DNA from: Roseiarcus sp036513315
GTDB lineage: Bacteria > Pseudomonadota > Alphaproteobacteria > Rhizobiales > Beijerinckiaceae
Length of the DNA: 64,000 nucleotides
Assembly: GCA_036513315.1 (NCBI GenBank)
Contig: DATBZF010000132.1
Location: 1 to 64,000, forward strand
Direction of reading: 5' to 3'
Shown here: positions 37,689-47,460 of the stretch, one piece after another
How positions within the stretch are numbered: the stretch's first letter is position 1
How the letters are laid out: each line of letters starts with the position of its first letter
Program-made: the position numbers and the translations under genes
Notes under the pieces: generated by a model
Database searches by the model: none
What the model was told of the DNA's origin: nothing
Seen by the model: the letters and a program-made list of their open reading frames with translations, nothing else

Positions 37689-38903
37689 ATGATGTACGAT
37701 TCCTATCAAGCGATGGCCGATGTCAGCGACGCCGTGCGCTTGCTCGCCTTCAACGCCGAACGCATCCTCAACGTCTGGGCGTCCGGCCCGTTCGCCTCGC
37801 CCTTTCAGCGGATGGCGGCATATTACGAAGTCGTCGCTTTGGCCGGCTTCACTCATGAGCGGCCGTCCTTCGATATTCCCCACATCGAAGTGCGGGGCGA
37901 GACGATTGCGGTCGAAGAAGAAGTGGTCCTGTCGACCGATTTCTGCGACCTCAGACGATTTCGCAAAGCTTCCGGCGTGGACGAACCCAAAGTGCTGCTG
38001 GTCGCCCCGATGTCAGGCCATTTCGCCACTTTGCTACGCGGCACATTGAAGACAATGCTGAGGGACCACGAGGTCTATGTCACCGATTGGATCAACCCGC
38101 GCATCATTCCGCTCGAAGCGGGGCCGTTCGCTCTCGATGACTACACCCAGCATCTGATCGATTTCATCCGGCATATGGGGCCGGATTCGCATATCGTCGC
38201 CGTCTGCCAACCCGCCGTCTCCGCGCTCGCGGCGACGGCCGTCATGGCTCAGGAAGGGGCCAATCATCAGCCGGCGAGCCTCACCTTGATGGCCGGGCCG
38301 ATCGACACGCGCATTTCGCCGACCAAGGTCGACGATCTCGCCAAGGAAAAGCCAATCGCATGGTTCCGCGACAATATGATCGGGATCGTGCCCGCGCGCC
38401 TGAAAGGCGGCGGCCGACGGGTATATCCTGGCTTCCTTCAGCTTTCCGCGTTCATGAGCATGAACGCGGAGCGCCACGCCAAATCCTTCGTCGACATGTT
38501 CAAACATCGCATTGCTGGCGATTTCGAAAAGGCCGACGCCATCCATGAATTCTACAAGGAATATTTCGCCATCATGGATTTGAGCGCGGACTTCTATCTC
38601 GAAACGGTGGAACAGGTGTTCCAGGAAAACCTATTGCCGCTAGGCAAGATGAAATTCAAAGGCAATACGATCGAGCCGCGCGCGATCAGGAAGACCTTCC
38701 TGCTGACCGTCGAGGGTGAGAAGGACGACATCTGCGCGATTGGCCAGACGCTGGCCGCGCAGGATCTATGCGGCGGCCTGCGTCCCTATATGAAGACGCA
38801 CCACATGCAGGCGGGCGTCGGCCATTATGGCGTCTTCAACGGCCGGCGCTGGGACAATCAGATCTATCCCGTGGTGCGCAACCACATCCAGTCGAGCCGA
38901 TAA
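37689..38903 (+). CDS. phaZ: Intracellular polyhydroxyalkanoate depolymerase
   Basis: PhaZ breaks down stored polyhydroxybutyrate. The catalytic motif reads V-A-V-C-Q-P-A-V-S-A, with Cys in place of the usual lipase-box Ser, as in the PhaZa-type intracellular enzymes. Other family segments are Y-V-T-D-W-I-N-P-R-I-I-P, P-I-D-T-R-I-S-P-T and H-H-M-Q-A-G-V-G-H-Y-G-V-F-N-G-R-R-W, which holds the catalytic His. I use ATG 37689 (M-M-Y-D-S-Y-Q), matching the family start; a longer frame from TTG 37596 adds unconserved residues. Length is 404 aa. It implies the organism stores PHB. Confidence 0.92.
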   Translation: MMYDSYQAMADVSDAVRLLAFNAERILNVWASGPFASPFQRMAAYYEVVALAGFTHERPSFDIPHIEVRGETIAVEEEVVLSTDFCDLRRFRKASGVDEPKVLLVAPMSGHFATLLRGTLKTMLRDHEVYVTDWINPRIIPLEAGPFALDDYTQHLIDFIRHMGPDSHIVAVCQPAVSALAATAVMAQEGANHQPASLTLMAGPIDTRISPTKVDDLAKEKPIAWFRDNMIGIVPARLKGGGRRVYPGFLQLSAFMSMNAERHAKSFVDMFKHRIAGDFEKADAIHEFYKEYFAIMDLSADFYLETVEQVFQENLLPLGKMKFKGNTIEPRAIRKTFLLTVEGEKDDICAIGQTLAAQDLCGGLRPYMKTHHMQAGVGHYGVFNGRRWDNQIYPVVRNHIQSSR

Positions 38904-38915
38904 ACCGCGCCGCAT

Positions 38916-39296
38916 TCAGCTTTGCGGCGTCGAGGTCATCAACCCGATCGCGGCGCCCGTTGCGTCCGTGATGATCGCGATGCGGCCGACATTGGCTATG
39001 TTGAACGCCGGCCGCAGCACTTTGCCGCCATTCTCGGTCACCAGGCTAACGCGATGATCGACATCGTCGACCTCGATATAGTCGAACCAATGGGGCGGCA
39101 CGCCGGGTGGCGTTATGCCGGTCATGTCCATCATTCCGGCGGCCATCGTCTTGCCGATGAAGGCGATCGTATAGACGCCGTGCGGCATTGGCATGTCGCT
39201 GAACGTCCATCCGATCGTCGCGCCGTAAAAAGCCTTCGCTTTCGCGACGTCATTGGTCATCAATTCCCGCCAGCCGAATGTCCCATGCGCCGCCAT
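38916..39296 (-). CDS. VOC (glyoxalase/bleomycin resistance) family protein
   Basis: A 126-residue vicinal-oxygen-chelate protein with two beta-alpha-beta-beta-beta halves. The start M-A-A-H-G-T-F-G-W-R-E-L-M-T-N-D-V-A-K-A is typical and sets the ATG at 39296. P-P-H-W-F-D-Y-I-E-V-D-D-V-D marks the second half and A-I-I-T-D-A-T-G-A the end. Activity unknown. It is convergent with phaZ. Confidence 0.85.
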   Translation of the reverse strand: MAAHGTFGWRELMTNDVAKAKAFYGATIGWTFSDMPMPHGVYTIAFIGKTMAAGMMDMTGITPPGVPPHWFDYIEVDDVDHRVSLVTENGGKVLRPAFNIANVGRIAIITDATGAAIGLMTSTPQS

Positions 39297-39369
39297 GTCA
39301 TCCTCCCGGGTTGGCGATGGTCTATGGCGCCATCGCACGAAGGGATCGTGACAGGAAAACGCCTGCGCG

Positions 39370-39960
39370 TCACTCCGCCTTGACGGGCTTGGGGCCGCCC
39401 TTGGAGACCCCGACCATGGCCGGGCGCAACACCCGTTCGCCAATCGTCCATCCGCTCTGGACGACCTTGGTGACAGTGCCCGAGGGCAGCGTTTCATCCG
39501 GCATCTCAAACATCGCCTGATGAAAATTAGGGTCGAACTTCTCCCCTTGCGGCTCCTGTTTCTTCACGCCATGGCGCGCAAGCGCGGCGCTGAGATCGCG
39601 CGCGGTCAATTCCACCCCGTCGATGAGGCTTTTGAGAACGTCATCGCCCGCCGCGCGCGCATTCTCCGGCAGGCTTTCCAACGCCCGCGTCAGATTGTCG
39701 ACGACGTTGAGCATGTCGCGTGCAAAAGCGGTGACGGCATAGGTCCTGGCGTCGGCGGCTTCGCGCTCGGTGCGGCGGCGCAGATTTTCCATTTCGGCCA
39801 GCGTGCGCAGCACGCGGTCCTTCAACGCCGCATTTTCGGCGTTGAGCGCCTCGACGACGGCGAATCCATCGCGCTCCGCCTCCGCTTGCGTCGCCGGCGC
39901 CTGTTCGGACCCATTGTCCTGGGCGGCGTCATTGGCTTGCGCCTTGGTAGTCTCGTTCAT
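39370..39960 (-). CDS. grpE: GrpE nucleotide exchange factor
   Basis: GrpE releases ADP from DnaK. The 196-residue protein has an acidic, disordered N-terminus, a long coiled coil (D-R-V-L-R-T-L-A-E-M-E-N-L-R-R-R-T-E-R-E) and the C-terminal beta domain with P-N-F-H-Q-A-M-F-E, G-T-V and G-W-T-I-G-E-R-V-L-R-P-A-M-V. ATG 39960 follows an AGGA site. No hrcA or dnaK is adjacent. Confidence 0.95.
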   Translation of the reverse strand: MNETTKAQANDAAQDNGSEQAPATQAEAERDGFAVVEALNAENAALKDRVLRTLAEMENLRRRTEREAADARTYAVTAFARDMLNVVDNLTRALESLPENARAAGDDVLKSLIDGVELTARDLSAALARHGVKKQEPQGEKFDPNFHQAMFEMPDETLPSGTVTKVVQSGWTIGERVLRPAMVGVSKGGPKPVKAE

Positions 39961-40016
39961 GATCAATCCTGTTGTGCGGCTCGGCGGGGCCGATATCAGG
40001 GTTTAGGCGCTAAAAA

Positions 40017-42842
40017 TCAAGCGCCGGGGCGTTGGGCGGCGCCCCGCCTTTCCTCGGCGGAATCGAAAATCGCCAGGATATTCCGTTTTATCGTGGCCTG
40101 GCGGGCGGGAGAGACGATTTTCGAGCCCGTCAAATCGGTTACATAGAAGGAATCGACCGCCTTTTCGCCAAAGGTGACGATATGCGCGGAACCGATATTA
40201 AGGTTCAGTCTGGAAAGAACGGCGGTCAGGTCAAAAAGCAGACCCGGTCGATCGAGCCCGGAGACTTCGACCACAGTGAATCGGTTCGACAGATTGTTGC
40301 TGATCGTCACATCGGGGGCCAGAGCGAATGCTTTCGCGCGGGCGTCAGGCCCGCGCTTGGCGGCGACCATTTCGCCCAACCGGATTTCGCCGCGCAAGGC
40401 CTGCTCGATACCCTTGGCGATGCGGTCGGCGCGGCGCATTTCATCGGCATCGCGCTCAAAAGCGCGGGACAGGAAGATCGTGTCGAGCGCGAGCCCGTCC
40501 GTCGTGGTGAATATTTGCGCGTCGACGATATTCCCGCCGGCGCTCGCGCAGACGCCAGCGATGATCGACAGCAGGCGCGGATGGTCGGGCGCCACGATCG
40601 TCAGTTCGGTCACGCCGTGAAAGGCGTCGGTCGCCACCTCTGTCGCCAGGGAGCGCACTTCAGACGCCATCGCATAGAGCAGCTTGGCCTGCGCGATCTG
40701 GCGCGCAAGGTCGACCTTGAGCCAATAGGCGGGATAATGGCGCGCCGCATAGGTTTCGAAATCCGGATCCGACCAGCCCGGCAGCCCGCGGCGCAGCGCG
40801 TCCTGCGCTGCGGCGACGCGCGACTTGCGGTCGATCGAAGAATGGCCGCCGCCGAGCACCACTTCCGTTTCCCAATATAACGTGCGCAGGAGCTGGCCTT
40901 TCCAGCCGTTCCAGACGCCGGGGCCAACCGCGCGAATGTCGCAAACCGTCAGCACCAGCAGCATTTTGAGGCGTTCCAGCGTCTGCACGATGCCGGCGAA
41001 TGTCTCGGTCGTGCGCGGGTCCGAAAGATCGCGGCTCTGGGCCGTTATCGACATTGTCAGATGCTGCTCGATCAGCCAGGCGATCGTTTCGGTCTCGGCC
41101 GGAGAAAGGCCGAAGCGCGGACAGAGACGCCGCGCGACTTCCGCTCCCGCGATCGAATGATCCTCGCGCCGGCCCTTGGCGATGTCATGCAGGAAAGCGG
41201 CGACATAAACGATCGTGCGATTGGCGATCGAGGGCAGAAATTCACTGACCAGGGGATGGTCCTCGACCAATCTGCCTGCCTCGATGTTGGCGAGCACGCC
41301 GATCGTGCGCAGCAAATGCTCGTCCACCGTATAGTGATGATACATGGTGAATTGCATCATCCCGACAATGCGTCCGAAATCGGGGATGAAGCGGCCCAAT
41401 ACGCCGGCTTCGTTCATGTGGCGCAGGACGGTCTCGGGCGAATGGCGCGAAGTCAGGATTTCGAGGAACAGGCGGTTGGCCTCGGCATCACTGCGCAGCT
41501 CCGCGTCAATGCGCTTCAACGAATGCGTGACGAGGCGCGTGGCGTCGGGGTGAATGGCGAGATTGCCGCGGTCGGCGACCCAGAACAGGCGGATCAGGTT
41601 GACCGGATCGCGCTCGAAGGCGTCGCTGCGAACGACGCTAATGCGATCGAATTCGATTTTGAAATCCTTGGCGTCAGCGACGACGCTCGAGCGTCGGCGT
41701 AGGCGTCCGATAAAGCGGTCGAGCACCGGGCGCGGCTTGGCCTGCCGCTCTTCCAGAGCCGCGCAGACAATGGCCGTGAGATCGCCAACATCCTTGGCGA
41801 TCAGGAAATAATGCTTCATGAACCGCTCGGCGTCGGTCAGGCCGGCGCGCGGCGTATAACCCAGCTTCTCAGCAATCGGGCGCTGAAAATCGAAGCTCAG
41901 TCGCTCTTCCGGCCGCCCCGTGAGGAAGTGCAGATGGCAGCGCACCGCCCACAGAAATTCCTCGCAGCGCCGAAACAGCGCAAATTCCTTGGCGGTGAAC
42001 AGCCCAGCGCCGACCAGGTCCTGGGTGTCGCGCACGCGGTAGACATATTTGGCGATCCAGAACAGCGTATTGAGATCGCGTAAACCCCCTTTGCCGTCCT
42101 TCACGTTGGGCTCGACCACATAGCGCGAGGCGCCGACGCGTTTGATGCGGCTGTCGCGTTCGGCCAGTTTGGCCGCGACGAAGTCTCGCGCCGAACGCGC
42201 GACAATCTCCTTGTCGAAGCGTGCCTGCAAAACGTCGAACAAGGCGCGATCGCCGAGGATGAAGCGCGCCTCAAGCAGGGAGGTGCGGATCGTCATATCG
42301 GCCTTGGCCTGGCGCAGGCACTCGTCGACCGTTCGCGTGGCGTGGCCGACTTTCTGTCGCAGATCCCACAGGACGTAGAGCATCGCTTCGACGATTTTTT
42401 CGGCCCCGGGCGCCTTCTGGTCGGGCAGCAGGAACAACAGATCGATGTCGGACCCGGGCGCCAGCAGACCGCGCCCATAGCCGCCGACGGCGGCGATCGT
42501 CACACGGCCGGCGCCGGCGGAGGGCTTGTTTTGACCGGCGACGCGAAGCGCGAGATCGTGAATGGCGGCGATGATCTCATCTTCGAGATCGCTGATGCGG
42601 GCGGCGCAGCCAAGACCCTTGCCGCCCTCCTCGAGCACGCGCCGCGCCTCGGCGCGCCCATCCTCAAGCGCGGCGCCGATGGCGGCGACCGCTGCCTGCC
42701 GGAAGCTCTCGTCGTCCGCGATTCGACCACGTAAAGCTGATATTTCGGCGTCGAGACGCGCGCGCTCGTTGCTTCGTTTGGAGGCGACCGCCGAGCGGCG
42801 CGCGCGCATGCGGGGGGGACTTTGAACCGAGGCGGATTCCAT
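40017..42842 (-). CDS. glnD: [Protein-PII] uridylyltransferase/uridylyl-removing enzyme
   Basis: GlnD senses glutamine and adds or removes UMP on PII proteins to control nitrogen metabolism. Nucleotidyltransferase domain: G-G-Y-G-R-G-L-L-A-P-G-S-D-I-D-L-L-F. HD domain: H-D-I-A-K-G-R-R-E-D-H-S. Two C-terminal ACT domains include P-D-H-P-R-L-L-S-I-I-A-G and L-D-R-P-G-L-L-F-D-L. I use ATG 42842 (M-E-S-A-S-V-Q), giving 941 aa, normal for alphaproteobacteria. It lies 56 bases after grpE is reached on the same strand and 57 bases after gshB. Confidence 0.96.
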   Translation of the reverse strand: MESASVQSPPRMRARRSAVASKRSNERARLDAEISALRGRIADDESFRQAAVAAIGAALEDGRAEARRVLEEGGKGLGCAARISDLEDEIIAAIHDLALRVAGQNKPSAGAGRVTIAAVGGYGRGLLAPGSDIDLLFLLPDQKAPGAEKIVEAMLYVLWDLRQKVGHATRTVDECLRQAKADMTIRTSLLEARFILGDRALFDVLQARFDKEIVARSARDFVAAKLAERDSRIKRVGASRYVVEPNVKDGKGGLRDLNTLFWIAKYVYRVRDTQDLVGAGLFTAKEFALFRRCEEFLWAVRCHLHFLTGRPEERLSFDFQRPIAEKLGYTPRAGLTDAERFMKHYFLIAKDVGDLTAIVCAALEERQAKPRPVLDRFIGRLRRRSSVVADAKDFKIEFDRISVVRSDAFERDPVNLIRLFWVADRGNLAIHPDATRLVTHSLKRIDAELRSDAEANRLFLEILTSRHSPETVLRHMNEAGVLGRFIPDFGRIVGMMQFTMYHHYTVDEHLLRTIGVLANIEAGRLVEDHPLVSEFLPSIANRTIVYVAAFLHDIAKGRREDHSIAGAEVARRLCPRFGLSPAETETIAWLIEQHLTMSITAQSRDLSDPRTTETFAGIVQTLERLKMLLVLTVCDIRAVGPGVWNGWKGQLLRTLYWETEVVLGGGHSSIDRKSRVAAAQDALRRGLPGWSDPDFETYAARHYPAYWLKVDLARQIAQAKLLYAMASEVRSLATEVATDAFHGVTELTIVAPDHPRLLSIIAGVCASAGGNIVDAQIFTTTDGLALDTIFLSRAFERDADEMRRADRIAKGIEQALRGEIRLGEMVAAKRGPDARAKAFALAPDVTISNNLSNRFTVVEVSGLDRPGLLFDLTAVLSRLNLNIGSAHIVTFGEKAVDSFYVTDLTGSKIVSPARQATIKRNILAIFDSAEERRGAAQRPGA

Positions 42843-42899
42843 CGCGGAGGCTTTTAGCACGAGGGGAGCAGGCGGGCGCAATCCAATGGAGCCGAGTTT

Positions 42900-43853
42900 T
42901 CAGGGTCGAGCGGACCGGCGCTTGGCCTCGATGGCGTCCCAGATCGCGGCGGCGAGATTAGGCCCGCCCAGGCGCTGGATGACGCGCAGGCCGGTCGGCG
43001 ACGTCACGTTGATTTCGGTCAAATAGCCGTCGATCACGTCGATGCCGACGAACAGCAGGCCGCGACGCCTGAGTTCCGGCCCGATGCGCGCGCAAATCTC
43101 CTTTTCCCGCGCCGTCAGCTCGGTTTGCCGCGCCGCGCCGCCGCGCACCATATTGGAGCGGATGTCGTCGCCGACCGGCACGCGATTGACGGCGCCGAGC
43201 GCCTCGCCTTCCACAAGAATAATGCGTTTGTCGCCCTGTGCGACTTGCGGCAGGAACTTCTGGATCACCCAGGGTTCGCGGAACGTCGTGCTGAACAGAT
43301 CGAAGATTGAACCGAAATTCGGATCGTTCAGGCCAACCTTGAAGACCGCCGCGCCGCCATGCCCGTAGAGCGGCTTCATCACGACTTCGCGCTGTTCGGC
43401 GCGAAAATCCTCGATCGCCGCCCTGTCGCGCGAGATTAGCGTCGGCGGCATTAATTCGGGAAAGTCCATGACGAACAGTTTTTCAGGCGCATCGCGGACT
43501 GCGCGCGGGTCGTTGACGACCAGCGTCGCCGGATGAATGCGCTCGAGCAAATGGGTCGTCGTGACATAGGCGAGGTCGAAAGGCGGATCCTGACGCAGCA
43601 GGACGACATCGACCTCGGCCAGATTGACGCCGCGCATCTCTCCAAGCGTCGCGTGCTCGCCCTGAACGTCGCGCACCGTCAGCGGCTGCGCCTGCGTCAG
43701 GACGCGGTCGCCGTTCAGCGAAAGGCGGTCGGGCGTATAATAGAGCAGGCGATGCCCGCGCTCCTGCGCCTCGAGCAGCAGAGCGAAGGTCGAGTCGCCG
43801 GCGATCTTTATCCGCTCGACGGGGTCCATCTGAACGGCGACGTTGAGATTCAT
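42900..43853 (-). CDS. gshB: Glutathione synthetase
   Basis: GshB joins gamma-glutamylcysteine and glycine using ATP. The ATP-grasp pattern is clear: V-V-M-K-P-L-Y-G-H-G-G-A-A-V-F-K, R-I-I-L-V-E-G-E-A-L-G-A-V-N-R-V-P, and the metal-site E-I-N-V-T-S-P-T-G. ATG 43853 (M-N-L-N-V-A-V-Q-M-D-P) gives 317 aa, the family length. The gene is third in a minus-strand run with rsmI and yraN, an order common in alphaproteobacteria. Confidence 0.96.
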   Translation of the reverse strand: MNLNVAVQMDPVERIKIAGDSTFALLLEAQERGHRLLYYTPDRLSLNGDRVLTQAQPLTVRDVQGEHATLGEMRGVNLAEVDVVLLRQDPPFDLAYVTTTHLLERIHPATLVVNDPRAVRDAPEKLFVMDFPELMPPTLISRDRAAIEDFRAEQREVVMKPLYGHGGAAVFKVGLNDPNFGSIFDLFSTTFREPWVIQKFLPQVAQGDKRIILVEGEALGAVNRVPVGDDIRSNMVRGGAARQTELTAREKEICARIGPELRRRGLLFVGIDVIDGYLTEINVTSPTGLRVIQRLGGPNLAAAIWDAIEAKRRSARP

Positions 43854-43964
43854 GGGACTTTTGCCTGGTTTCGGGGGCGTCCGCCGCCCTTTTGGAATTT
43901 CGACATGTTTGATCACAGAGTTGCCGCGCAGTCGACCTATGCGGCAGCGGCGTTTCCTCCCCGT

Positions 43965-44348
43965 TCAATCGATGTCGAGCAGATAGGCGGCGGGCAGGTG
44001 TCGCGGTAGGCGTCCCGGCGCCACAAAAACCGCGTCGCCACGCAGCGTCGCATCCATCGCCCAGGAATTGCGGGTGACCCAGACGCGCGCCGCCTGCGAC
44101 ATCTTGCGCCGTTTGACCTCGCTGATCGCCATCGCCGCCTCGTCCAGGCCAGGACGCGCCTTTACCTCGACAAAAGCCACAACATCCCGGCGCCGCGCGA
44201 CAATATCGATCTCGCCGCCGGCGACCGAAAATCGGCGGGCGAGGATGCGGTAGCCCTTGAGGAACAGCCACGCGGCGGCGACCCATTCGGCGCGCAGGCC
44301 GAAGCGATGAGCGCGCCGCTTCGCGTCGGGTCTGGCGGAGCGGGCCAC
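43965..44348 (-). CDS. YraN family protein (UPF0102)
   Basis: A 127-residue protein with a nuclease-like PD-(D/E)XK core: G-L-R-A-E-W-V-A-A-A-W, G-E-I-D-I-V-A-R-R-R-D and V-A-F-V-E-V-K-A-R, which matches D...ExK. No activity is proven for the family. It starts at GTG 44348, immediately after the rsmI stop, and the rsmI-yraN-gshB order is a conserved neighbourhood. Confidence 0.9.
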   Translation of the reverse strand: MARSARPDAKRRAHRFGLRAEWVAAAWLFLKGYRILARRFSVAGGEIDIVARRRDVVAFVEVKARPGLDEAAMAISEVKRRKMSQAARVWVTRNSWAMDATLRGDAVFVAPGRLPRHLPAAYLLDID

Positions 44349-45299
44349 CTAACGTCTGGCGCCAGCCAGGGCCAGCGCGCGCGCATAGACCTGCCGGCGC
44401 GGCGCGCCGGTTTGCGCGGAAACGGCGGCGGCGGCGTCCTTGACCGACAGGCTTTCGAGGGCGCGATGCAAAAGACGGTCGAGTTCGTCCTCTGCGATCG
44501 GGCCGGCGGCGTTGGGCGGCCCGACAAGGACGACGATTTCGCCTTTCGGCGGCGCCTGAGCGCCAAAATGCGCGGCAAGTTCGGCGAGGGCTCCGCGGCG
44601 AACGGTCTCGTAGAGCTTGGTCAGTTCGCGGGCGACGGCGGCGGGGCGGTCGCCGAGTTCGGCCGCCAGATCCGTCAGCATTTCCACGAGGCGGCGCGGC
44701 GATTCGAAGAACACCAGGGTCGCTGGCACGAAGGCGAGTTCATTGATGCGCGCCCGCCGGGCGGCGCTCTTGGGCGGCAGAAAACCCTCGAAGAAGAAAC
44801 GATCGGTCGGCAGGCCCGCCACGACCAGCGCCGCCAGCACGGCAGACGGTCCGGGCGCGCTGGTGACGGCGATCCCCGCCGCCAAAGCCTCGGTGACCAG
44901 CTTAAAGCCTGGATCGGAGACGAGCGGCGTGCCGGCGTCGGAAATCAGCGCGAGCGCCGCGCCTTCCGCCAGCCGCGCCAGCAGATGCGGGCGCACTGCC
45001 GCCGCATTATGCTCGTGATAGGCGACGAGCGGCGTCGTCACGCCGTAATGGGCGAGGAGATTGTGCGAGACCCGCGTGTCCTCGGCGATCACCGCATCGG
45101 CGGCGGCCAAAGTCGCAATGGCGCGCAACGTTATATCGCGGAGATTGCCGATCGGCGTCGCCACGACATGCAGACCCGGAGCGATCGGCTCGGCCTCTGC
45201 GCGCATGCCCAAAGCGGTGAAGGCGCTGGGCCGGGGCGCGGCGCTCGCCGACCTGGCGGATCGCGTCCTCGCCGCGTCAACGGGATCTTGCCGAATCAT
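44349..45299 (-). CDS. rsmI: 16S rRNA (cytidine-1402-2'-O)-methyltransferase
   Basis: RsmI 2'-O-methylates C1402 in the ribosomal P site. The signatures are L-H-V-V-A-T-P-I-G-N-L-R-D-I-T, A-E-D-T-R-V-S, A-L-I-S-D-A-G-T-P-L-V-S-D-P-G and P-G-P-S-A-V-L-A-A-L. I use ATG 45299, giving 316 aa with a short Ala/Ser/Arg N-terminal extension; an internal ATG before R-A-E-A-E-P-I-A is also possible. It is divergent from the lipoprotein gene at 45492. Confidence 0.95.
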   Translation of the reverse strand: MIRQDPVDAARTRSARSASAAPRPSAFTALGMRAEAEPIAPGLHVVATPIGNLRDITLRAIATLAAADAVIAEDTRVSHNLLAHYGVTTPLVAYHEHNAAAVRPHLLARLAEGAALALISDAGTPLVSDPGFKLVTEALAAGIAVTSAPGPSAVLAALVVAGLPTDRFFFEGFLPPKSAARRARINELAFVPATLVFFESPRRLVEMLTDLAAELGDRPAAVARELTKLYETVRRGALAELAAHFGAQAPPKGEIVVLVGPPNAAGPIAEDELDRLLHRALESLSVKDAAAAVSAQTGAPRRQVYARALALAGARR

Positions 45300-45491
45300 C
45301 GCCGTCTCCGGAGCCGAAGGAATCGCCGCCGCGGCGCCTTGGCGAACCATTTACCATCAGGGTCCCAAAATGCCATAATTGACCCCGAAGACCGTAACGG
45401 CGAGGAATGGCCGCCAGTTTCTCTTGCGCCGAATCAATGGCGCCTCGGCCTGTTGGAAAATTTCATCGGGCGTCGCTGTTTGGGGGTCCGA

Positions 45492-46712
45492 ATGTCGGTT
45501 TTTGCCTCGTGGTCCAGGTTCGGGCGCTTCACCGTCTCGCCGGCGACGCTCGTCCTGGTTGGCTGCGCGGCGATGGGATTGGCGGCCTGCGGCCCGACCG
45601 GCGAGCCCAATTTCGACAAGCCAATGGCGGCGCCGACCACCGCCGTGCAGAGCCAGCCCCTGAGCGGCGGGGCGACCGTTGGCGAAACCCTCGGCACGGG
45701 GCCGGTGCGCATCGGCGTGATCCTGCCGCTGACGCAAGGGGGCAATCCCAGCGCGGTCGGCGTCTCGCTGCGCAACGCCGCGCAACTGGCGGTCGAGGAA
45801 TCGGGGGCGAGCGACGTCACCCTGATGGTGCTTGACGACCATTCGACGCCGGAAGGCGCCGCCCAGGCCGCCCAGGCGGCAATCGGTGCGGGCGCCGATC
45901 TGATTGTCGGGCCGCTCTTTTCGCCGAGCGTGCGGGAGGTGGGCAAGGTCGCCAAAGCGGCGGGGCGCCCGGTCATCGCCTTCTCGACCGACACCAGCGT
46001 CGCCGCGCGCGGGGTCTATCTCCTGTCGTTCCTCATCGAGGGCTATGTCGACCGCATCATGGACTATGCCCGTTCGAAGGGTAAGCAATCCTTCGCCGCG
46101 ATGGCGCCGCAAAGCGACTATGGCAATATCGCGGTCGCGGAATTCCAGCAGGCCGCCGCGCGGCTTGGCGTGCGCGTCGTGACGATCGCCCGCTATGCGC
46201 CGGGTCAGGCGGCGAGCGCCGCCAAGGAGATCGCCGCCGTCTCCGGCCAGATCGACACGCTCTTCATTCCCGAACAGACCGACGGCATGGACGGCGTCAA
46301 TGCGGCGCTCGCGGCGAGCGGCGTCAAGACGCAGATCCTCGGCACCGGCATCTGGAACGATCCCCGCATCATGAAAATGCCCGCGCTGCAGGGCGCGTGG
46401 TTCGCCGCGCCCGAGAATGCCGGCTTCAACGCTTTCGCCGACCGCTATCGCGCCAAATTCCACAGCGATCCGACGCGCCTGGCGACGCTCGCCTATGACG
46501 CGATTTCACTGGTCGCCGCGCTGGCGCGCACACAAGGGACGCAGCGCTATTCCGAGAAGGTTCTCACCAACGCCTCCGGCTTCAACGGCGCGGACGGCGT
46601 CTTTCGCTTCCGCCCCGAAGGGCCTGACGAGCGCGGCCTCGCCGTGATGCAGATCAACAACGGCGCCGCCACGGTGGTAAGCCCGGCGCCGCGCAGCTTC
46701 GCGGGCGGTTGA
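45492..46712 (+). CDS. Periplasmic-binding-fold lipoprotein (penicillin-binding protein activator type)
   Basis: A 406-residue lipoprotein with lipobox L-A-A-C near residue 30 and a type I periplasmic-binding fold: R-I-G-V-I-L-P-L-T, N-A-A-Q-L-A-V-E-E, G-A-D-L-I-V-G-P-L-F-S-P. This is the family divergent from rsmI in many alphaproteobacteria and annotated as penicillin-binding protein activator (LpoA-like C-terminal domain) or branched-chain amino acid ABC substrate-binding protein. No ABC transporter genes are near, which favours an outer-membrane role in cell-wall synthesis. ATG 45492 fits the signal peptide; an upstream open frame overlaps rsmI and is not coding. Confidence 0.85.
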   Translation: MSVFASWSRFGRFTVSPATLVLVGCAAMGLAACGPTGEPNFDKPMAAPTTAVQSQPLSGGATVGETLGTGPVRIGVILPLTQGGNPSAVGVSLRNAAQLAVEESGASDVTLMVLDDHSTPEGAAQAAQAAIGAGADLIVGPLFSPSVREVGKVAKAAGRPVIAFSTDTSVAARGVYLLSFLIEGYVDRIMDYARSKGKQSFAAMAPQSDYGNIAVAEFQQAAARLGVRVVTIARYAPGQAASAAKEIAAVSGQIDTLFIPEQTDGMDGVNAALAASGVKTQILGTGIWNDPRIMKMPALQGAWFAAPENAGFNAFADRYRAKFHSDPTRLATLAYDAISLVAALARTQGTQRYSEKVLTNASGFNGADGVFRFRPEGPDERGLAVMQINNGAATVVSPAPRSFAGG

Positions 46713-46836
46713 GGAACGAGGCGCCGACTCGACGAAATTTCGAGACGACCATTTGCGCGCTTTGTCGAATCCGCGCGGGGCGAAAGCATTTGAATTTGCT
46801 GATGAAATATCACCTTGAGACAGCGATGTTGACCTA

Positions 46837-47208
46837 ATGGCGGGTGCGGACGGCGACATTTTCGCCGATGCGCTTTCAGCCGCTGAAACCCGCCTGACCG
46901 CGCCAATCGCCGTCTGGGAGGCGGTGGCCGGCCTCGTCAAGGAATATCCCCTGTCCGTGCGCGAAGCGCGCGCCAAGGTCGCCGATTTTCTCGCCATCGC
47001 CGGGATCAACACCGTCGCTGTCGGGTCAAGCGAGCTTGCCGTCGCGATCGACGCCTACGACCAATTCGGAAAGGGCCGCCATCCCGCCCGCCTCAACATG
47101 GGCGATTGCTTCGCCCACGCCGCGGCGAGGTGCAACGGCGCGTCGATGCTGCACAACGACGCCGGCTTTTACCTGACCGACATTTCGTCGGCGTTGGACA
47201 AGCGGTGA
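46837..47208 (+). pseudogene. PIN-domain (VapC-type) toxin lacking its N-terminus
   Basis: The frame matches a VapC-type PIN protein from about its 18th residue: F-A-D-A-L, R-L-T-A-P-I-A-V-W-E-A-V, G-K-G-R-H-P-A-R-L-N-M-G-D-C-F-A-H-A-A-A and the end D-I-S-S-A-L. The catalytic first strand (M-F-V-D-A-S-A type) is missing. Just upstream, bases near 46823-46835 encode A-M-L-T in frame before a stop, which looks like the remains of that strand displaced by an indel. Without the first Asp the toxin should be inactive. No antitoxin gene is seen before it. Confidence 0.65.
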
Positions 47209-47460
47209 TGAAGCTTTTGGCCCGCAAGCGATGACTTGCTGGAACATGCGATGACGGCCTTCCATTTCGCTCGAAGAACATTTCGCCGCGCAGCGGAAAG
47301 CCCCATGATCGAAACGGTCGGGCGTGATCCATTCCCGCCTGGCATGGCGAGCCTATTCCCCTCACGCATGATCGCCCGTACATTCCCGCATCGGGGCGGT
47401 GGGCGTTATCGCAGCGGGGCGTCAGCCAGCCAAAGAATGGCCCGGATGGGAATGCAAGCG

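Noticed and set aside
44307..45491. Upstream extension of the lipoprotein frame through rsmI, giving 801 codons
   Set aside because: The extension is the antisense of rsmI and lies before a clean start with signal peptide and lipobox at 45492.
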